Shown here piece by piece: positions 45,362 through 57,786 of a stretch of DNA of 64,000 bases. The first letter of the stretch is position 1. Each line of letters begins with the position of its first letter. Origin of the DNA: Xenopus tropicalis (Eukaryota; Chordata; Amphibia; Anura; Pipidae); assembly GCF_000004195.4 (NCBI RefSeq), contig NC_030684.2, positions 106,856,429 to 106,920,428 of the forward strand, read 5' to 3'. Made by a program: the position numbers and the translations under genes. The notes beneath the pieces were generated by a model. It was not told the origin of the DNA. It saw nothing but the letters and a program-made list of their open reading frames with translations, and searched no databases.

Positions 45362-47468
45362 TCATATGTTCAACATCAGTTGTTTTTTCTTGATATATGA
45401 TATCACTTTAAACTTGATGCTGCCCCTTGCCCTCTTCCTAGTCAGTGTGGGAAGATTTAGCATTGCCTGCCAGCATTACTGTTAATTCCAATGTGCAGTC
45501 ATTTTGTGGACCATTTGCTGACATTTTAAAATGTTCTGCCCCACTTTTTGGCTAGAATACAAAATATAAACCTTAATACTCTTTGCATTCATATGTAATA
45601 TGAGGTTAGATTAATGGTGTCAATAGATTTTAATTGTTTTTGCCCTACTGCCAAACCTGATCCATATGGCTTACTGTTAAGTACATATGTGTCCTATTTA
45701 TGAATATGTATATTCTAAACCTTGGTGTTGTAATACAATAGTTCTCTAGCAAATTTAAAAAAACCAAAAAACTAGAATCTTTGTTTCATCAAATAAAAAA
45801 CTGATTTTGTCGGCATGACAGACATTGCTAAGCTAGACAGACAGGGGAATGTAAAGTATTTCTGCTGCAGGCAGTCAAGAGGCAGCGGTTAAAGCCCTTG
45901 GCTTCTACATGCAGATAGGAATAGCAGGAAAAAACCTTAAGCCAGGAAGGAAGAAAAACAGAGCAGACAGAGACATGGGTCATAATATGTCAGGATATGT
46001 TTTAAGTCTTATAGGATGCTGCCATTATGGGTAATATGATTCTGAAGGGGTATTACCTGATTTCTAATTTGGTTTTACATGATATAATATGCTTAAAGAA
46101 GTTCAAATGAGCTGTGTACAAACGATGCAATTAGTTTGCTTGTAACTACTTTTGATTTCGGCTCGGGGTTAAATTACATTGATTGGGGTAATGAGTACAA
46201 CTGTCTAAATCATACACACTTAGAGATTGCATACTTTCCATTCTACTAACCCAAATGCTATGGCTAGGGGGTAAAAAAGGGGGTGGGTCTATTTTACAAG
46301 GGAAATTGGTGATATAATGTTCTGCCAGAAGAAATCACATACAAAGTTATTATTTAAAGATGAACTACTTCCTCAGGAATGAACTTATACTTATACTTAT
46401 ACTTATACTTTCCCTCCAGGTCACTGCAGAAAGAACCAAAACAAGAGCATGAATATAATGAACTGGTTGCGCTGATTCTTTTTTGCCATATAACACAGTG
46501 CTTCAATCCTGAGTCAAAATAGACTCAGCTACATACTCTTCTTAGTTTAAGACAAGGATATGACAAGCGAGAGATGTTCTGCATACAGGGAAATCATTAG
46601 GGACAAAGGACCTGAGTAACACAAAGCCTAAAAATAGTGATATTTAGATAGTTGACATCTAAAGGGACTGACCAACTTCTTCTTAAAGGGACAGGACTCT
46701 TTATAATTCCAGGCCAGATAACTATATTTCTTTTAGATTCACCTGGACTCATTTTAATATCAGAAAGATTTAAAGCTGTCTTACCCAAGGAAAGAGCATT
46801 TTTGTAATCTATTCTGCTGAAAAGAAAGGGAATATAATATTTACTAAGCACTGTCTCAGTGTCAGAACCAAGTTATGACAAGTTCAATAGAACCGGGACA
46901 ATGTGGATCATTATAAAATGAGGCCACCCACCTGCAAATTTTACAGAGATAAAATGCAGAGAATTGTCCTGGGTTGCATTACAATTAATTGGAATTGCTG
47001 TGATTATGCAGATGAGAAGTCGTCTCTGAGCCAAACTCTCAGTGATTCCCTTTAATTATAATGGGAACCAACTTTCAATAATTTTCAGTGTTTTGCTGCA
47101 GTGTTTTTTCCCAAGGAGAATATGCCATGCATGACATTACTCTGTAGGTGATTGTTGGATCCCATGTACTAGATTATCATGTATTTATTTATTTTGCAAT
47201 ATCTGTCATGTCGTATCATGGAGGTGGCACATCCTGGATGCTTAATCTCTCTGCATTTACTGCTAACACAAACATCCAGTCCACAGCCTTTTATTTTTCC
47301 CAAAATAATGTATTTAGTACATAGAACTACAGAAATCTTTTCTTTGTCTGCTAAAATAATCATATACACAAAACACATTCAATTAAAAACTGAAAAAGAA
47401 CACCCCCTGCCAACATGTGTAGTTAAATTAATATACTCTCTCAGGTTAGCATTTCATCTCTCAGAAAT
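45362..47468. other. Non-coding DNA; (ACTTAT)n
   Basis: A short (ACTTAT)n run lies at 46,383-46,409. No gene or repeat family is otherwise recognised. The minus frame at 46.6-46.85 kb has no splice or start context. Confidence 0.4.
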
Positions 47469-47560
47469 AGGGATGCACAGAATCCAGGTTTTTGGGTTTG
47501 GCCGAACCTCCAAATCCATTGTAAGGGATTCGACTGAATACCAAACCGAATCCTATTATA
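47469..47560. mobile_element. 'GGATGCACCGAATCC' MITE fragment
   Basis: The sequence 'agggatgcacagaatccagg … cgactgaataccaaaccgaa' matches the element at 2.93 kb, with several substitutions. The region from here to 49,440 shows nothing else except a possible repeat fragment near 48,340 ('aggggtaggcagaacaggc'). Confidence 0.6.
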
Positions 47561-49444
47561 TGAAAGTAATCACCTAGGGTTTAAGTTTCAAAAGGGGGGA
47601 TTTTATGCTTGCCGGTAAATAATAATCTCAATGTCCTGTATTGCTAATGCAATGTCAGGGTAGCAAGAGATTGGGTGCACTCATTGTTATTGGAAGCAGA
47701 ACTATTAAATATTTTATTTACATTATACGGCCTTTCATCACTTAGGAATGGAAGATGTATTTTTGTAAAGATGGTATTAGTTTAAAAAGCATACATATAT
47801 ACAGCATATATGTCTTTGGGTGTACAGAATTTAAGAAGGTAATGCAATAATAATAAAAATATGTATCTTGGGGTAATGTTACGATACTGAAAATATGCAT
47901 CTCATTGGTTGTAATGGCAGATTTTGGACCGTTTATTAAATTACCCCTTAAGTCTTATCCTTAACCTGAAACATTCTCTGTCATTGCCTTTATGACAGGT
48001 TCTTGTGATGTAGGTTAAGAAAAAAATCACATTTATGTTAATGAAACTTTGAAAGCATCCTTAAAGGATGCCTGAAACTTGTAGCTTCTTTCCTGGAATC
48101 TGCAGTGCAGGAATGATAATAGGATGCATATGAACTGCTGTTCAGTATTTCATCCAATGGGGCCTACCTTTCCTTACTATTGTAAGGATTTATAAGGAGT
48201 AATGCAATGCACATGCAGAATTGGTACTGCTTCTAGGAATAATGGGAGCATTTACTGGTCTACTGTTTAAAGCAAACATATAATTTGCTGCTATGGGTGA
48301 CTAGAACAAAGTTTGTCTCTGTTACTCAAGGCTGGAACTAGGGGTAGGCAGAACAGGCTATTGTCTAGGGCACAACAGCGAGGGGGCGCTAGGCAGGTAC
48401 CACTTTTCTGCTACCCCTGTGATATGAGTAACTGCTATGGTGCATATTGTCCCAGTGTTAGTAAATGAGCTCGGGTGACTGATGGATCCTTGATTTTAAG
48501 AAGCGAATGCGCACAATATTTTGGGTAAGGCTGACCAACCTTTCTCAGGTGGCAATTGTCCAGAAACCATGACCATGTTTTATTCCCAAGTATATGAAAG
48601 CCATCTCTAGAGGATATAGTATACAATAGAGTTGAGTGTTTTCTAGACCAATCTGGTCGAGTTGTAATCTCTTTGATGGTAATTGTGCCCATCCAGTGCA
48701 ATAATGTTAATTGTATTACATGATTTGGATTTTACTAAGGCACCACACACTTGGATAAATTCAATCATAGGCATAGAATAATAAAGCTTTAGTGTGTCTT
48801 CCCCAAAAGCAGACTCGTTGCCATATCAAAGCATATAGTATTATAGTTATAAACTCTCCCTTCTATTATGATCTGAAAGTCATGATGGTCTCATGGTGTC
48901 ATTGGGCCTTAAATATGAATTTGTGCCACTTGGAAAAACGCGAACCATTTGCAGAATTCCCATTTAGGCTGTGTCCTACTGTGTAAAGATTATTGTATAT
49001 TCATGGGGAGAGTAATGTAATAAATGGAAAAGATAGCTATTTGTCCAGTAACAGCACATATTACCCCCTAACATAAGAGGCAAACTTACTGTTTAAAAAT
49101 GACAAGTGTCCAGCAGGAGTGCATGAATCTGCCTCCAGAAGTTGCTGAACTACAACCCTCAGAATGCTCCCAGTTTTCTTTGTTGCCTATTCCCACTCGA
49201 TAATGTTTTCTGGCTGTAGCTGGCCCTGTCTGTACTGAAGAAATGAAATCAGGATAAATGTGTTCCACCTCTGTGCTGGGCATGGAAAGTTTAAGACATA
49301 ACAGCTTTTATGAACCTTCCTGGGAGGCAAGGTAATGAACTGTGGCAGGGTTAATGCAAATATAGTGCACATTGTCTGGGTTTTAGGGAATCACACGCAA
49401 TCACTAAATGGATTCTCTCCATCAATGCATTCCACAGCAGTATT

Positions 49445-49744
49445 CAGGATTTTTTATTAACCTTTATTTATATAGCACTAAAACGTTTACACTGCACTTT
49501 AAAGAGACTGTTGGTCTTTCACATGAGACCCTGCCCAGTGGAGCTTACAATCTAAGGTCTCTATCACACAACACACTACGGTCAATTTCACCAGGAGCCA
49601 ATTAACCTGTCTGCATGTTTTTGGAGTGTGGGAGGAAACCCACACAGACAGAACATACAAACTCCTTGCAGATTGCATCCTTGTGAAAACTGATCTGAGA
49701 ACCTCACCGATGCAAGTTAGCAGTCCACTGAGCCCCATGCCACC
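49445..49744 (-). mobile_element. L2-tailed SINE-like retroposon
   Basis: Read on the minus strand it runs from 'ggggctcagtggactgctaa' through 'gtgggtttcctcccacactc' to the L2 tail 'gattgtaagctccactgggc' and 'gtgctatataaataaagg'. A head with a 'ctcagtgg' motif plus a tail shared with the LINE at 31.9-32.1 kb suggests a non-autonomous element mobilised by L2 machinery. The head class is uncertain; a tRNA-like origin is possible but not shown. Confidence 0.65.
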
Positions 49745-49975
49745 CGTGTAAGCCCCATGATATTGAATTTGTCCACCTACAAATGGTTTAATATATAAAT
49801 AACAACTTTTTTTATATTGGTAATCCTAGGGATAGTTAATTTGCAGTGTTTTTTAATTCTACAAGACAGCAGATGTGCAAAGGTAATACTGTACCAGGAG
49901 ACTTATTTATCTACATGTTTGGAGGCACCAATGCTTGCATATCATTTTTAGGAAAGGACTAATTTGTTCATCCCT

Positions 49976-50302
49976 TGGACCGATTCGGCAGCTAATCGGC
50001 CCGTGTATGGGCAGAAACGAGCGGCCTGGCCAACCGATATCTGGCCTGAAATTGGCCAGATATCGATCGGCCAGGTTAGAAAATCCGGTTGGATCAGGGA
50101 CCGCATCGGCTCGTTGATGCGGTCCCCGAACCGACTGCCCATGGCCGCAAATGTAATCCGATCGTTTGGCCTCAGGGCCAAACGATCGGATTATTTTTTT
50201 TTAAAGCAACTTCCTACCCGATATCGCCCACCCGTAGGTGGGGATATCGGGTAAAGATCCGCTCGCTTGGCTTGGATGATCTTATAGTGTATGGGGACCT
50301 TA
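49976..50302. mobile_element. 'ggccatacac' MITE
   Basis: It ends '…tgtatggggacctta' at 50,302 and carries the palindromic blocks 'ccagatatcgatcggccagg' and 'gatcgtttggcctcagggcc' (with its inverse). The left end is truncated at about 49,976. All four open frames crossing it are artefacts. Confidence 0.8.
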
Positions 50303-51859
50303 AGTATGCACAATTCACAAAGGAGCAAAGTACCAAGTGCAAAACTAAGGGATCCCTGGAATTAACACCTACCTTTGGGGAGGGGCAGTATTAAGTCTCC
50401 CTTTGTAAAAACACCAATAAGAGTGCTTTGCCTTGTATAAGAAAGGACTACGTGCCATGCTTTTTGCATTTTGCCCTAATTTTTATATCTGGACTTGCAC
50501 CTTGTTTTGAGTACCTAACAGCAATGCACCTCACTTTGAATGCAGTGAAATTTTTTACAGTGGGGACAGTTGGTGGGTGTCCATGGGACTTTGCAAAGCT
50601 AGTACATTAGATGCCCAAGTTGCAGACCCCCGAAGGCTGCACAGTACTTACAACCTGCCTATGGCTCCTAAAAGCACTGTGCCATACACATTGTCATGGG
50701 TAGTTTTCAGCTGGAAAATATGCATTAGCAAAACCAGTGACATTAGCCTAAACTGGCCTAACAAAAAAAAGACTGAAAGACTGAAATGTATTTTTCATAG
50801 CAAAAAGAGGATCTTTGTATTCATAGAACATGTTTACATTTTAAACAGTGAATTCTTACAGACATCCCTAGGGTACAGTAATAATTCCACATTTTTGCTG
50901 GTCTAGTCAGCACAAAAAAAGCCTTAGTTATACAATAACCCATTATAGCTTAGTAATCCAACTCACAGAGATAAAGGGGTTTACTTCACACAACACAATT
51001 TCATGAAGAATGCGTATATCTCTGTGTTTGGAATCTAAGTTATGAGGTTATCAAATTAGGCCCAGCATACCGAATGGCAAATTTAGCAATTATCAAATAT
51101 CTGAAACAACAGCCTTGAAGAACGCACTGTAACAATATATCTATGAGAAAACTGCCCAAATGCTACCCAAGAAAACAAAGACATTGTTCTAGCACAAGAT
51201 ATCTTTTTTCAGTACAACAACAGCTAAAGGGCAATCATTCAAATATCACCACTGCCGAAGACACTAAAGCCTATGGCAAATTGGCATTTTATTTAAAAAA
51301 ATGAATGTGGTACTGATATTTACATTCACCAGTTTGTACATTTACTACATATTGAATCCTTGCAAAAGATTTCTAGCTGGTGATCAGTTGAAAGAGACTA
51401 TAAAGCCCAATGGAGTTCTGATGGGCACATATAAGGGGTCATCAGCCCAAACGAACAATCTGTAGATTCTGGCAAATGCCAGAGGGGCTGCTGTAAGATG
51501 CCATAGTCTGTGACCTGGTGGGAGGCTGTTTGGCCCTCTGTTTATTTAGAATGCTAGGGCCTATATTGAATCACAGTATGGACCCAGGGGGTATTTACGA
51601 CCACAAGCGTAGTTGTATGAATGCTAAATTGGCAGTTACATGGTAAATACCATTCACTGATGGTACTTGCCTCAACATTCACTCCTTCCGCATCGGTAAA
51701 AGGGTCAAGTGCAGTATGCAAAGTGAAATTTTGCACACAATCTCCATGCTTTCTATCAACAATGCAGTGATTCTCCATTACAGCATCCCCAGTGGGAGCT
51801 GTACGTAACACAACTGCTGTCAGTGCCTCAAAAGTTGCTCTTGTGAGGTGGCGTGACCG
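50303..51859. other. Unassigned non-coding DNA
   Basis: About 51,540-51,850 resembles a dispersed repeat ('cagtgattctccattacagc', then 'ctgtcagtgcctcaaaag'), which explains the minus frame there. Nothing else is recognised. Confidence 0.35.
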
Positions 51860-52006
51860 CATGTAGAGCAGGCAGGACGCACTAAACTGAGCTCCGGTAC
51901 CGAGTGCCCGAAAACCAGAGAAAAAACCCGCATCCTAAGGCAACCAACACTCCAGGGGGACCTACTATAACACCTCCAACTTACCCCGAAGGCGACCGCA
52001 GCGAAA

Positions 52007-52399
52007 ATGGGGAAAAACAGAGTGCAGCCGGCAATTGAAAGAGCCCACAGAGTACCAGGCAGACCGGCACCACCAGGCGCCCCACCACGACCGCTAATAG
52101 CATGGCTCCTAAACTTCAGGGACCGTGATAGGATCCTGAGAGAAGCCCGCACCAAGGGAGACCTCATGTACGAAAACACCAGAGTGTCCATCTATCCAGA
52201 CTTTTCAGTGGAAATCCGTAAACAACGTATGAAATTCACAGACACCAAGAAACGCTTAAGACATCTTCAACTCCCCTACTCTATGCTCTTCCCGGCCAAG
52301 CTACGAGTGGTGGACAACAGCCAAACACTCTTTTTTACTTCACCCCAAGAAGCAAATACATGGCTGGAACACAGACCTGCAAGATCCCCCCGCAGATAA
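52007..52399 (+). pseudogene. L1 ORF1p, internally deleted (130 codons)
   Basis: An intact frame opens with MGKN and passes within a few residues into PAIERAHRVPGRP, the start of the conserved L1 ORF1p C-terminal domain. It continues with LNFRDRDRILREAR and FSVEIRKQRMKF. In the family this domain is preceded by a coiled coil and an RRM-like domain (about 330 residues in all). Here those are absent, yet the start codon in 'gaaaATGGGG' and a leader-like region are present, so the gap looks like an internal deletion and not 5' truncation. The protein normally binds RNA as a trimer; this product would lack the trimerising coiled coil. Confidence 0.7.
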
Positions 52400-52789
52400 G
52401 TATTGGGCACTTTGCCAAACGAGGTCACTTACACCTGACACCCTTAGAATGCAAGCATATATATCCTGCAAGGGCACCGGTATTGGCTAGCCAGACACAA
52501 ACACCGGGCACAGACTAACTCCATAGCCACAAAGACTCTGGTCTTACCTCTAATATTCAATTAAATCAGTTTAAGTTTGGGACTAAATCCACTACAAGTT
52601 GGGGAGGGTGGTGGATAGGGTGGGGGGAAAGGGAGTTAAGCATTGCCATACCAACCACTACCTCAGGACTAAATCAAATAGCAAAGATAAAGCAAACAAT
52701 ATCGGGATGGGACTGTATATCCAACGAAAACCAATGGGAGGAGGGAGGGAAAGAGAATCCGCAATATGGTACAATATAACTAAAGGGAA

Positions 52790-55700
52790 ATGTTAATGCA
52801 AAATGTGATTTTAATGTCATGGAATGTAAGGGGCCTGGGTAGCTCTATAAAAAGGGGCCTGGTCAACAAATACATAAGACGACATAACCCACACATAGTA
52901 CTCCTACAGGAAACCCACCTGGATGGTAGCAAACTCACAACACTAAAAAAACCATGGGTGGCAGCAGCCTACCATGCACCATACTCAAGCTATTCTAGAG
53001 GGGTCTCCATTTTAATTGCAAAAACATGCACGTACTCCCTGCACAATGTAACCCCTGACCCGGGGGGAAGGTTCCTAATAATCCATATAAGCATAATGGG
53101 CAAATCTTTAACTATAGTCAATGTCTACATCCCCCCACCCTTCTCAGATGAAATACTATACTCCGTTATGGACAAAATTGCCAAAATGCCATTTGCCCCC
53201 ATCATAATAATGGGAGACTTTAATAACGTACTGAATGGTGCTATAGATAGACTGCCTATAACCGACAGAGTTGACCAGACCCTTTCAAGGTGGCTAGACA
53301 CCTTCCATCTAACAGATCTATGGCGGGCCCGCAATGCAGGGAGCAAACAATTCACATGCTTCAATGCGGCCCATAACACCATATCTCGTATAGACTTAGC
53401 CTTGGGGTCCCCTGACATCGCTCAGGTCACAAATGACACACAAATAATGGCCAGAGGAATATCAGACCACTCGCCAATCATACTGAAAGTACTATTAAAT
53501 CCAGAACCCCAAGACAGAACCTGGCGATTAAGCCAATACTGGATAAACCATCCAGACATAGAAACCCCAATGGCCAACTCTATCATAGAATTTTTGTTAC
53601 TGAACGAAGGTACGGCAACCAAACCAATTGTCTGGGACACCCTTAAAGCCTATGTTAGGGGGGAATATATCACCCATATAGCCTACCTCAAGAAACAGCA
53701 CACCATGCACATAGACAAACTCCAGCAACAAGTACTAGACAAAGAAGCTCAATATGTAGCAAACCCCAGTCCAGACACAGTGTCAGAATGGCAGAACTCG
53801 CAGGCAGAGCTCCTCCTAGCGCAAACTCAGAAAGTTAAAAAAGATATACTATACCATAAAACCAATATCCTAGAATCAGGGGACAAATGCGGCAAATTGC
53901 TAGCATACCTGAGCAGAGACCCTGCCCAAAACACTGCGATACCAAACATAACAACATCCACAGGTAACTATACCTCACACCCAAAATCAATTAATGAGGC
54001 ATTTCGGGAATACTACTTAACCCTGTACAAATCCAAACTAACAGTTGAGCCCGGCGACATAGCAGCATATTTAGCCAGGATCAACTTACCCACCCTAGAT
54101 GCCCAGGGCAGACACCTGTTGGAAGCCCCCGTAACAGCACAGGAGGTGACTGACGCTATCCAAACATTCCCAATAGGAAAAACACCAGGAATAAACGGTC
54201 TCCCCATTGAATGGTATAGAAAATACCAAAAAGAACTGACCCCCTCCCTGGTAAGCCTATTCAACGACGTTAGAGGAGGGGCCCCCCTGCCAGACTCTAT
54301 GAGAAGGGCAATGATCATAGTCCTCCCCAAGCCAGGCAAGGACCCTAGAGAATGTGCATCCTACAGACCGATATCTCTAATGAACTGTGACGCAAAAAAT
54401 CCTAGCAAAGATTCTGGCTAGACGCCTCAACCAAGTGATAACACAGTTAATAGAGATTGATCAATCAGGTTTTATCCCAACTAGGACCACCAACATAAAC
54501 ATCAGGCGCCTATTTACAAATCTTAGTGTGACCCATGACAATGCAGGTTCTAGAGTCATTGCTACCCTAGACAATGAAAAAGCATTTGATTCGGTGGAAT
54601 GGGCCTACTTGTGGGCAACCTTGCAAAGTATGGGGATTAGAGAAAACTTTATGAAATGGATCCAAGCACTGTACAGGGACCCAGAAGCAACTATACGCAC
54701 AAATCAAAACATATCCCTGCCCTTTGCACTGCAGAGAGGTACCAGGCAGGGCTGCCCTCTCTCACCCTTACTGTTTGCAATAGCTATAGAACCACTAGCG
54801 GCACTTATACGGCAATCACCCAGGATAGGAGGGCTCAAATTAGGAGGGGTCACTGAGAAAATATCATTATTTGCAGATGATACACTGCTCTACTTAGCCA
54901 ACCCTGAGATAGAACTTAACACAGCGCCCTGGATATTATAAACACACTAACACACTAACTACTCAGGCCTTAAAATAAATTGGAGCAAATCGGCAGTCTT
55001 CCCAATAGACCCACAACCATAACCCCCACCCCAACTACCCGGAGGCCTTCAATGGACCGGGGAATTTAAGTATCTGGGCATCAAAATCCAAAGAAATATC
55101 CATAAAATTGTGGAATTAAACCTACTACCCCTACTATGGGCAAGGATTTCAGTCTGTAGATGTGCAAAGCTGGTAGAGACATACCCTAAAAGACTGGCAG
55201 CTGTAATTGCAACAAAAGGTGCTTCTACAAAGTATTGACTCAGGGGGCTGAATAATTACGCACACCCCACTTTGCAGTTATTTATTTGTAAAAAATGTTT
55301 GGAATCATGTATGATTTTCGTTCCACTTCTCACGTGTACACCACTTTGTATTGGTCTTTCACGTGGAATTCCAATAAAATTGATTCATGTTTGTGGCTGT
55401 AAGGTGACAAAATGTGGAAAAGTTCAAGGGGGCCGAATACTTTTGCAAGCCACTGTATATATTTAGACAATCACCCACAAAAATACCCAACAGCTTTTTC
55501 ACCAAAATCAGGGCGCTCCTTACACAACTATACTGGCACCCCTCCACACCAAAAATCAGTATAGCTAAACTCCAACTCCCAACCCAGGAGGGGGGTTTTT
55601 GCAGCCCCAAACCTCTTTCTTTTCTATATAGCTGCTAAACTAACCACAGCAAACTGGTGGGCAACACCTACTCTGGACAACCCGGCCACACGCCTTGAAG

Positions 55701-56626
55701 CCCAGACAGTGGGCTCATACGAAAAGCTAAAGAATCTCCTATATAGGGGTTGCTCTTACACCCCAAAAGCAACCCCACTCATGAAAGAAGTAGTATGGGC
55801 TTGGAACACCGCCCTCAGCCTCTTTCCCAAACCACAAAACCACTGCTCTGACCTCACCCCGCTCTGGTGCAACCCCAAACTACAACACCTCCAAACCATA
55901 CCAGACCCCCAACTATGGGCTAGTTTCCAAATCAAGTATATACAAGATATAGTCAAGGAAGGGAAACTTCTGGACTTCCAGACCCTAAAAAACAATTTTA
56001 ACCTACCAAATAGGATGCTTTTCCGATATTTCCAGCTGAGACAAGCAGTACAATCACAATTCCAAGGAACAGCCCTACAAACTACCCCCTCTCGAATAGA
56101 AGAACAAGCACACAACTACACACATGCCAAGGCCCTTTCCCGCTCCTATGCTCTTTTGGCACTGGCTAACGATACCTTACTGAACAAACTCTACAACAAA
56201 TGGCTAATAGATATACCAGACATGAATAAAGAGCAATGGAAAGAAACCCTTGACTCAATCTTTGATTATATAGTGGCCTCAAGAGACAGGCTAATACAGT
56301 ACAAATTCTTGCACAGGGCATATATCACACCCAAAGTACTAGCAAAGATATCTCCATCCCAGGTAGACGAATGCCCCCGCTGCCACCAATCCCCAGCAGA
56401 CTTCATCCACATGGTCTGGACCTGCAACAGAATAGCGAACTTCTGGACAGAAGTGGCAGACTATATATCTGATCTAACCAGCGCTCCCATCACAGTAACA
56501 CCATCCGGAATGCTACTAAACCAAATTACTGATCTAGCCCCAACAACTGCGGAAAGAGCTCTCATTTCTATTCTGTTAGCATATGCCCGTAAGTCTATCA
56601 CAATGAAATGGAAAGCCCACTCATAA
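52790..56626 (+). pseudogene. L1 ORF2 (endonuclease / reverse transcriptase), broken
   Basis: It starts at the ATG at 52,790. The N-terminal AP-endonuclease shows SWNVRGLGS, QETHLDG (about residues 40-46), MGDFNN, SRIDLALGS and SDHSPI. The RT region shows SYRPISLMN, DNEKAFDSVEW, GTRQGCPLSPLLFA and FADDTLLY (about 54,869-54,893). The first frame ends at 54,421, and coding continues one frame over from about 54,387 (KILAKILARRL). Another break follows near 54,940. A Tc1 fragment interrupts it at about 55,136-55,457. The C-terminal part (55,709-56,626) includes CPRCHQSPADFIHMVWTC, a C-x2-C-x8-H-x4-C knuckle typical of L1 ORF2. Summed length is near 1,150 residues, close to family size. Confidence 0.9.
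55136..55457 (-). mobile_element. Tc1-like transposon fragment inside the LINE
   Basis: The right end 'ttgcaagccactgta' (to 55,457) is an inverted Tc1-type terminus (TACAGTGGCTTGCAAAAG in minus sense). The left side 'atgggcaaggatttcagtc' continues family 5' sequence and then stops abruptly at the LINE. Only the first ~320 bp of the transposon remain, with no transposase domain. It differs from the Tc1 element at 35.9-38.1 kb. Confidence 0.85.
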
Positions 56627-56747
56627 ATAAAGCTCCACAAGGGTACGCAGTGCTGTACAATCTTACAATATACACAATTACACACAGGGAGGACAAATGT
56701 TATAATAAATATAAGTGAGTTATAACGATCTACCAGTTTTGCCCCCC

Positions 56748-57233
56748 CACACAGGGGAGACAGTACCCCCCATACACAGTGCCCCCCAGGCCCCCATAGA
56801 CAGTACCCCCCATACACAGTGCCCCCATACACAGAGCCCCCATACACAGAGCCCCCCAAACACAGTGCCCCAATACACAGTGCCCCACATACACAGTGCC
56901 CCCATACACAGTGCCCCCCATACAAAGAGCCCCCCCATACACAAAGCCCCCCATACACAGTGCCCCCCAAACACAGTGCCCCCCATACACAGAGCCCCCC
57001 CCATACACAGAGCCCCCCCATACACAGAGCCCCCCATACACAGAGCCCCCCCATACACAGAGCCCAACCATACACAGAGCCCCCCCATACACAGTCCCCC
57101 CCATACACAGAGCCCCCCCATACACAGTGCCCCCAAACACAAAGCCCTCCAAACACAGAGCCCCCCATACACAGTGCCCCAATACACAGTGCCCCCCAAT
57201 ACACAGAGCCCCCCCATACAGAGCCCCCCATAC
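56748..57233. repeat. CCCCCATACACAG minisatellite, ~16-18-bp units
   Basis: About 29 units of the form 'cccccatacacagagcc' or 'cccccatacacagtgcc', with small length changes in the C-run, make an almost 490-bp array. Strand asymmetry yields long Pro/His frames on plus and Gly/Trp/Cys frames on minus (up to 293 codons), which are not genes. Confidence 0.95.
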
Positions 57234-57234
57234 G

Positions 57235-57422
57235 CGCTCTGACTCCTTGCGCTGCTTCTCTTCTTATGATGCTCCTTCTCCGGCGGTCCCTGGCCCTTTT
57301 ATAAGGTTGCGCCCCGTGTGTACGTGTGACGTCATTACGCACGGGCGCAACCTTATAAAAGGGCCAGGGACCGCCGGAAAAGGAGCATCATAAGAAGAGA
57401 AGCAGCGCAAGGAGTCGGAGCG
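57235..57422. repeat. Large inverted repeat, ~80-bp arms
   Basis: 57,235-57,315 is the reverse complement of about 57,340-57,422 with only a few mismatches; the loop is about 25 bp. The loop holds a perfect TGACGTCA (57,328-57,335). The inner arm end 'gcgcccg' / 'cgggcgcaacc' and the loop resemble the 43.13-43.19 kb block in the hAT-like MITE. It is probably the core of a palindromic transposon whose right part continues to 'gggacagttggggggtatg' (57,593). Confidence 0.9.
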
Positions 57423-57596
57423 CTTAGCTGAAGACCTTCTCATCCTGCTGTCGCGGATCCTTCTATGAATGTCCCGCATTTCCCGCATAATCTATTACGA
57501 AAATGCGGGACATTCAGGGAACTATCCGGGACAGCGGGACGCGCTATAGAAAGCGGGACTGTCCCGCTTAAAGCGGGACAGTTGGGGGGTATGGTA

Positions 57597-57786
57597 CAGG
57601 GGGATTACATTTTTAGACAATACAGAGGGTTTACAGCCTGAATCTGAGGTGAGAACCATGCAGGGGGGGCAGTTAATCACAGTACTGATACCATTTAAAG
57701 CTTACACAAGAGTAAGCCATCAAAGCAGCCAGACAGGTGGGGGGCCACACAGAGGGGGGTCGCAGGCCGCCAGTTGGACAGCACTG
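57597..57786. mobile_element. 3' part of a 'cagtgctgtccaac' hAT-like element
   Basis: It matches 40,137-40,323 closely, including 'gcctgaatctgaggtgagaa', 'gtactgataccatttaaag' and the terminus 'gttggacagcactg'. The 5' part is missing, replaced by the palindromic element and the minisatellite. Confidence 0.85.

Larger units (their letters stand above)
51860..56716 (+). mobile_element. L1-like LINE, internally damaged
   Basis: The sequence holds a GC-rich leader (about 51,860-52,006), an ORF1 remnant, a 390-bp spacer and a long ORF2, ending near 56,716 in an A/T-rich tail. ORF1 retains the L1-type C-terminal domain, placing the element in the L1 clade and not with Tx1 elements, whose ORF1 differs. 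ORF2 has at least two frameshifts and a Tc1 insertion, so it is dead. The ends are approximate because no target duplication was found. Confidence 0.88.

Noticed and set aside
49948..50254. Several overlapping ORFs on both strands
   Set aside because: They are shadows of the palindromic 'ggccatacac' MITE.
56461..57393. Long Gly/Trp/Cys-rich minus ORF (293 codons) and Pro/His-rich plus ORFs
   Set aside because: They are translations of the CCCCCATACACAG minisatellite and the adjacent palindrome, present in several frames at once.
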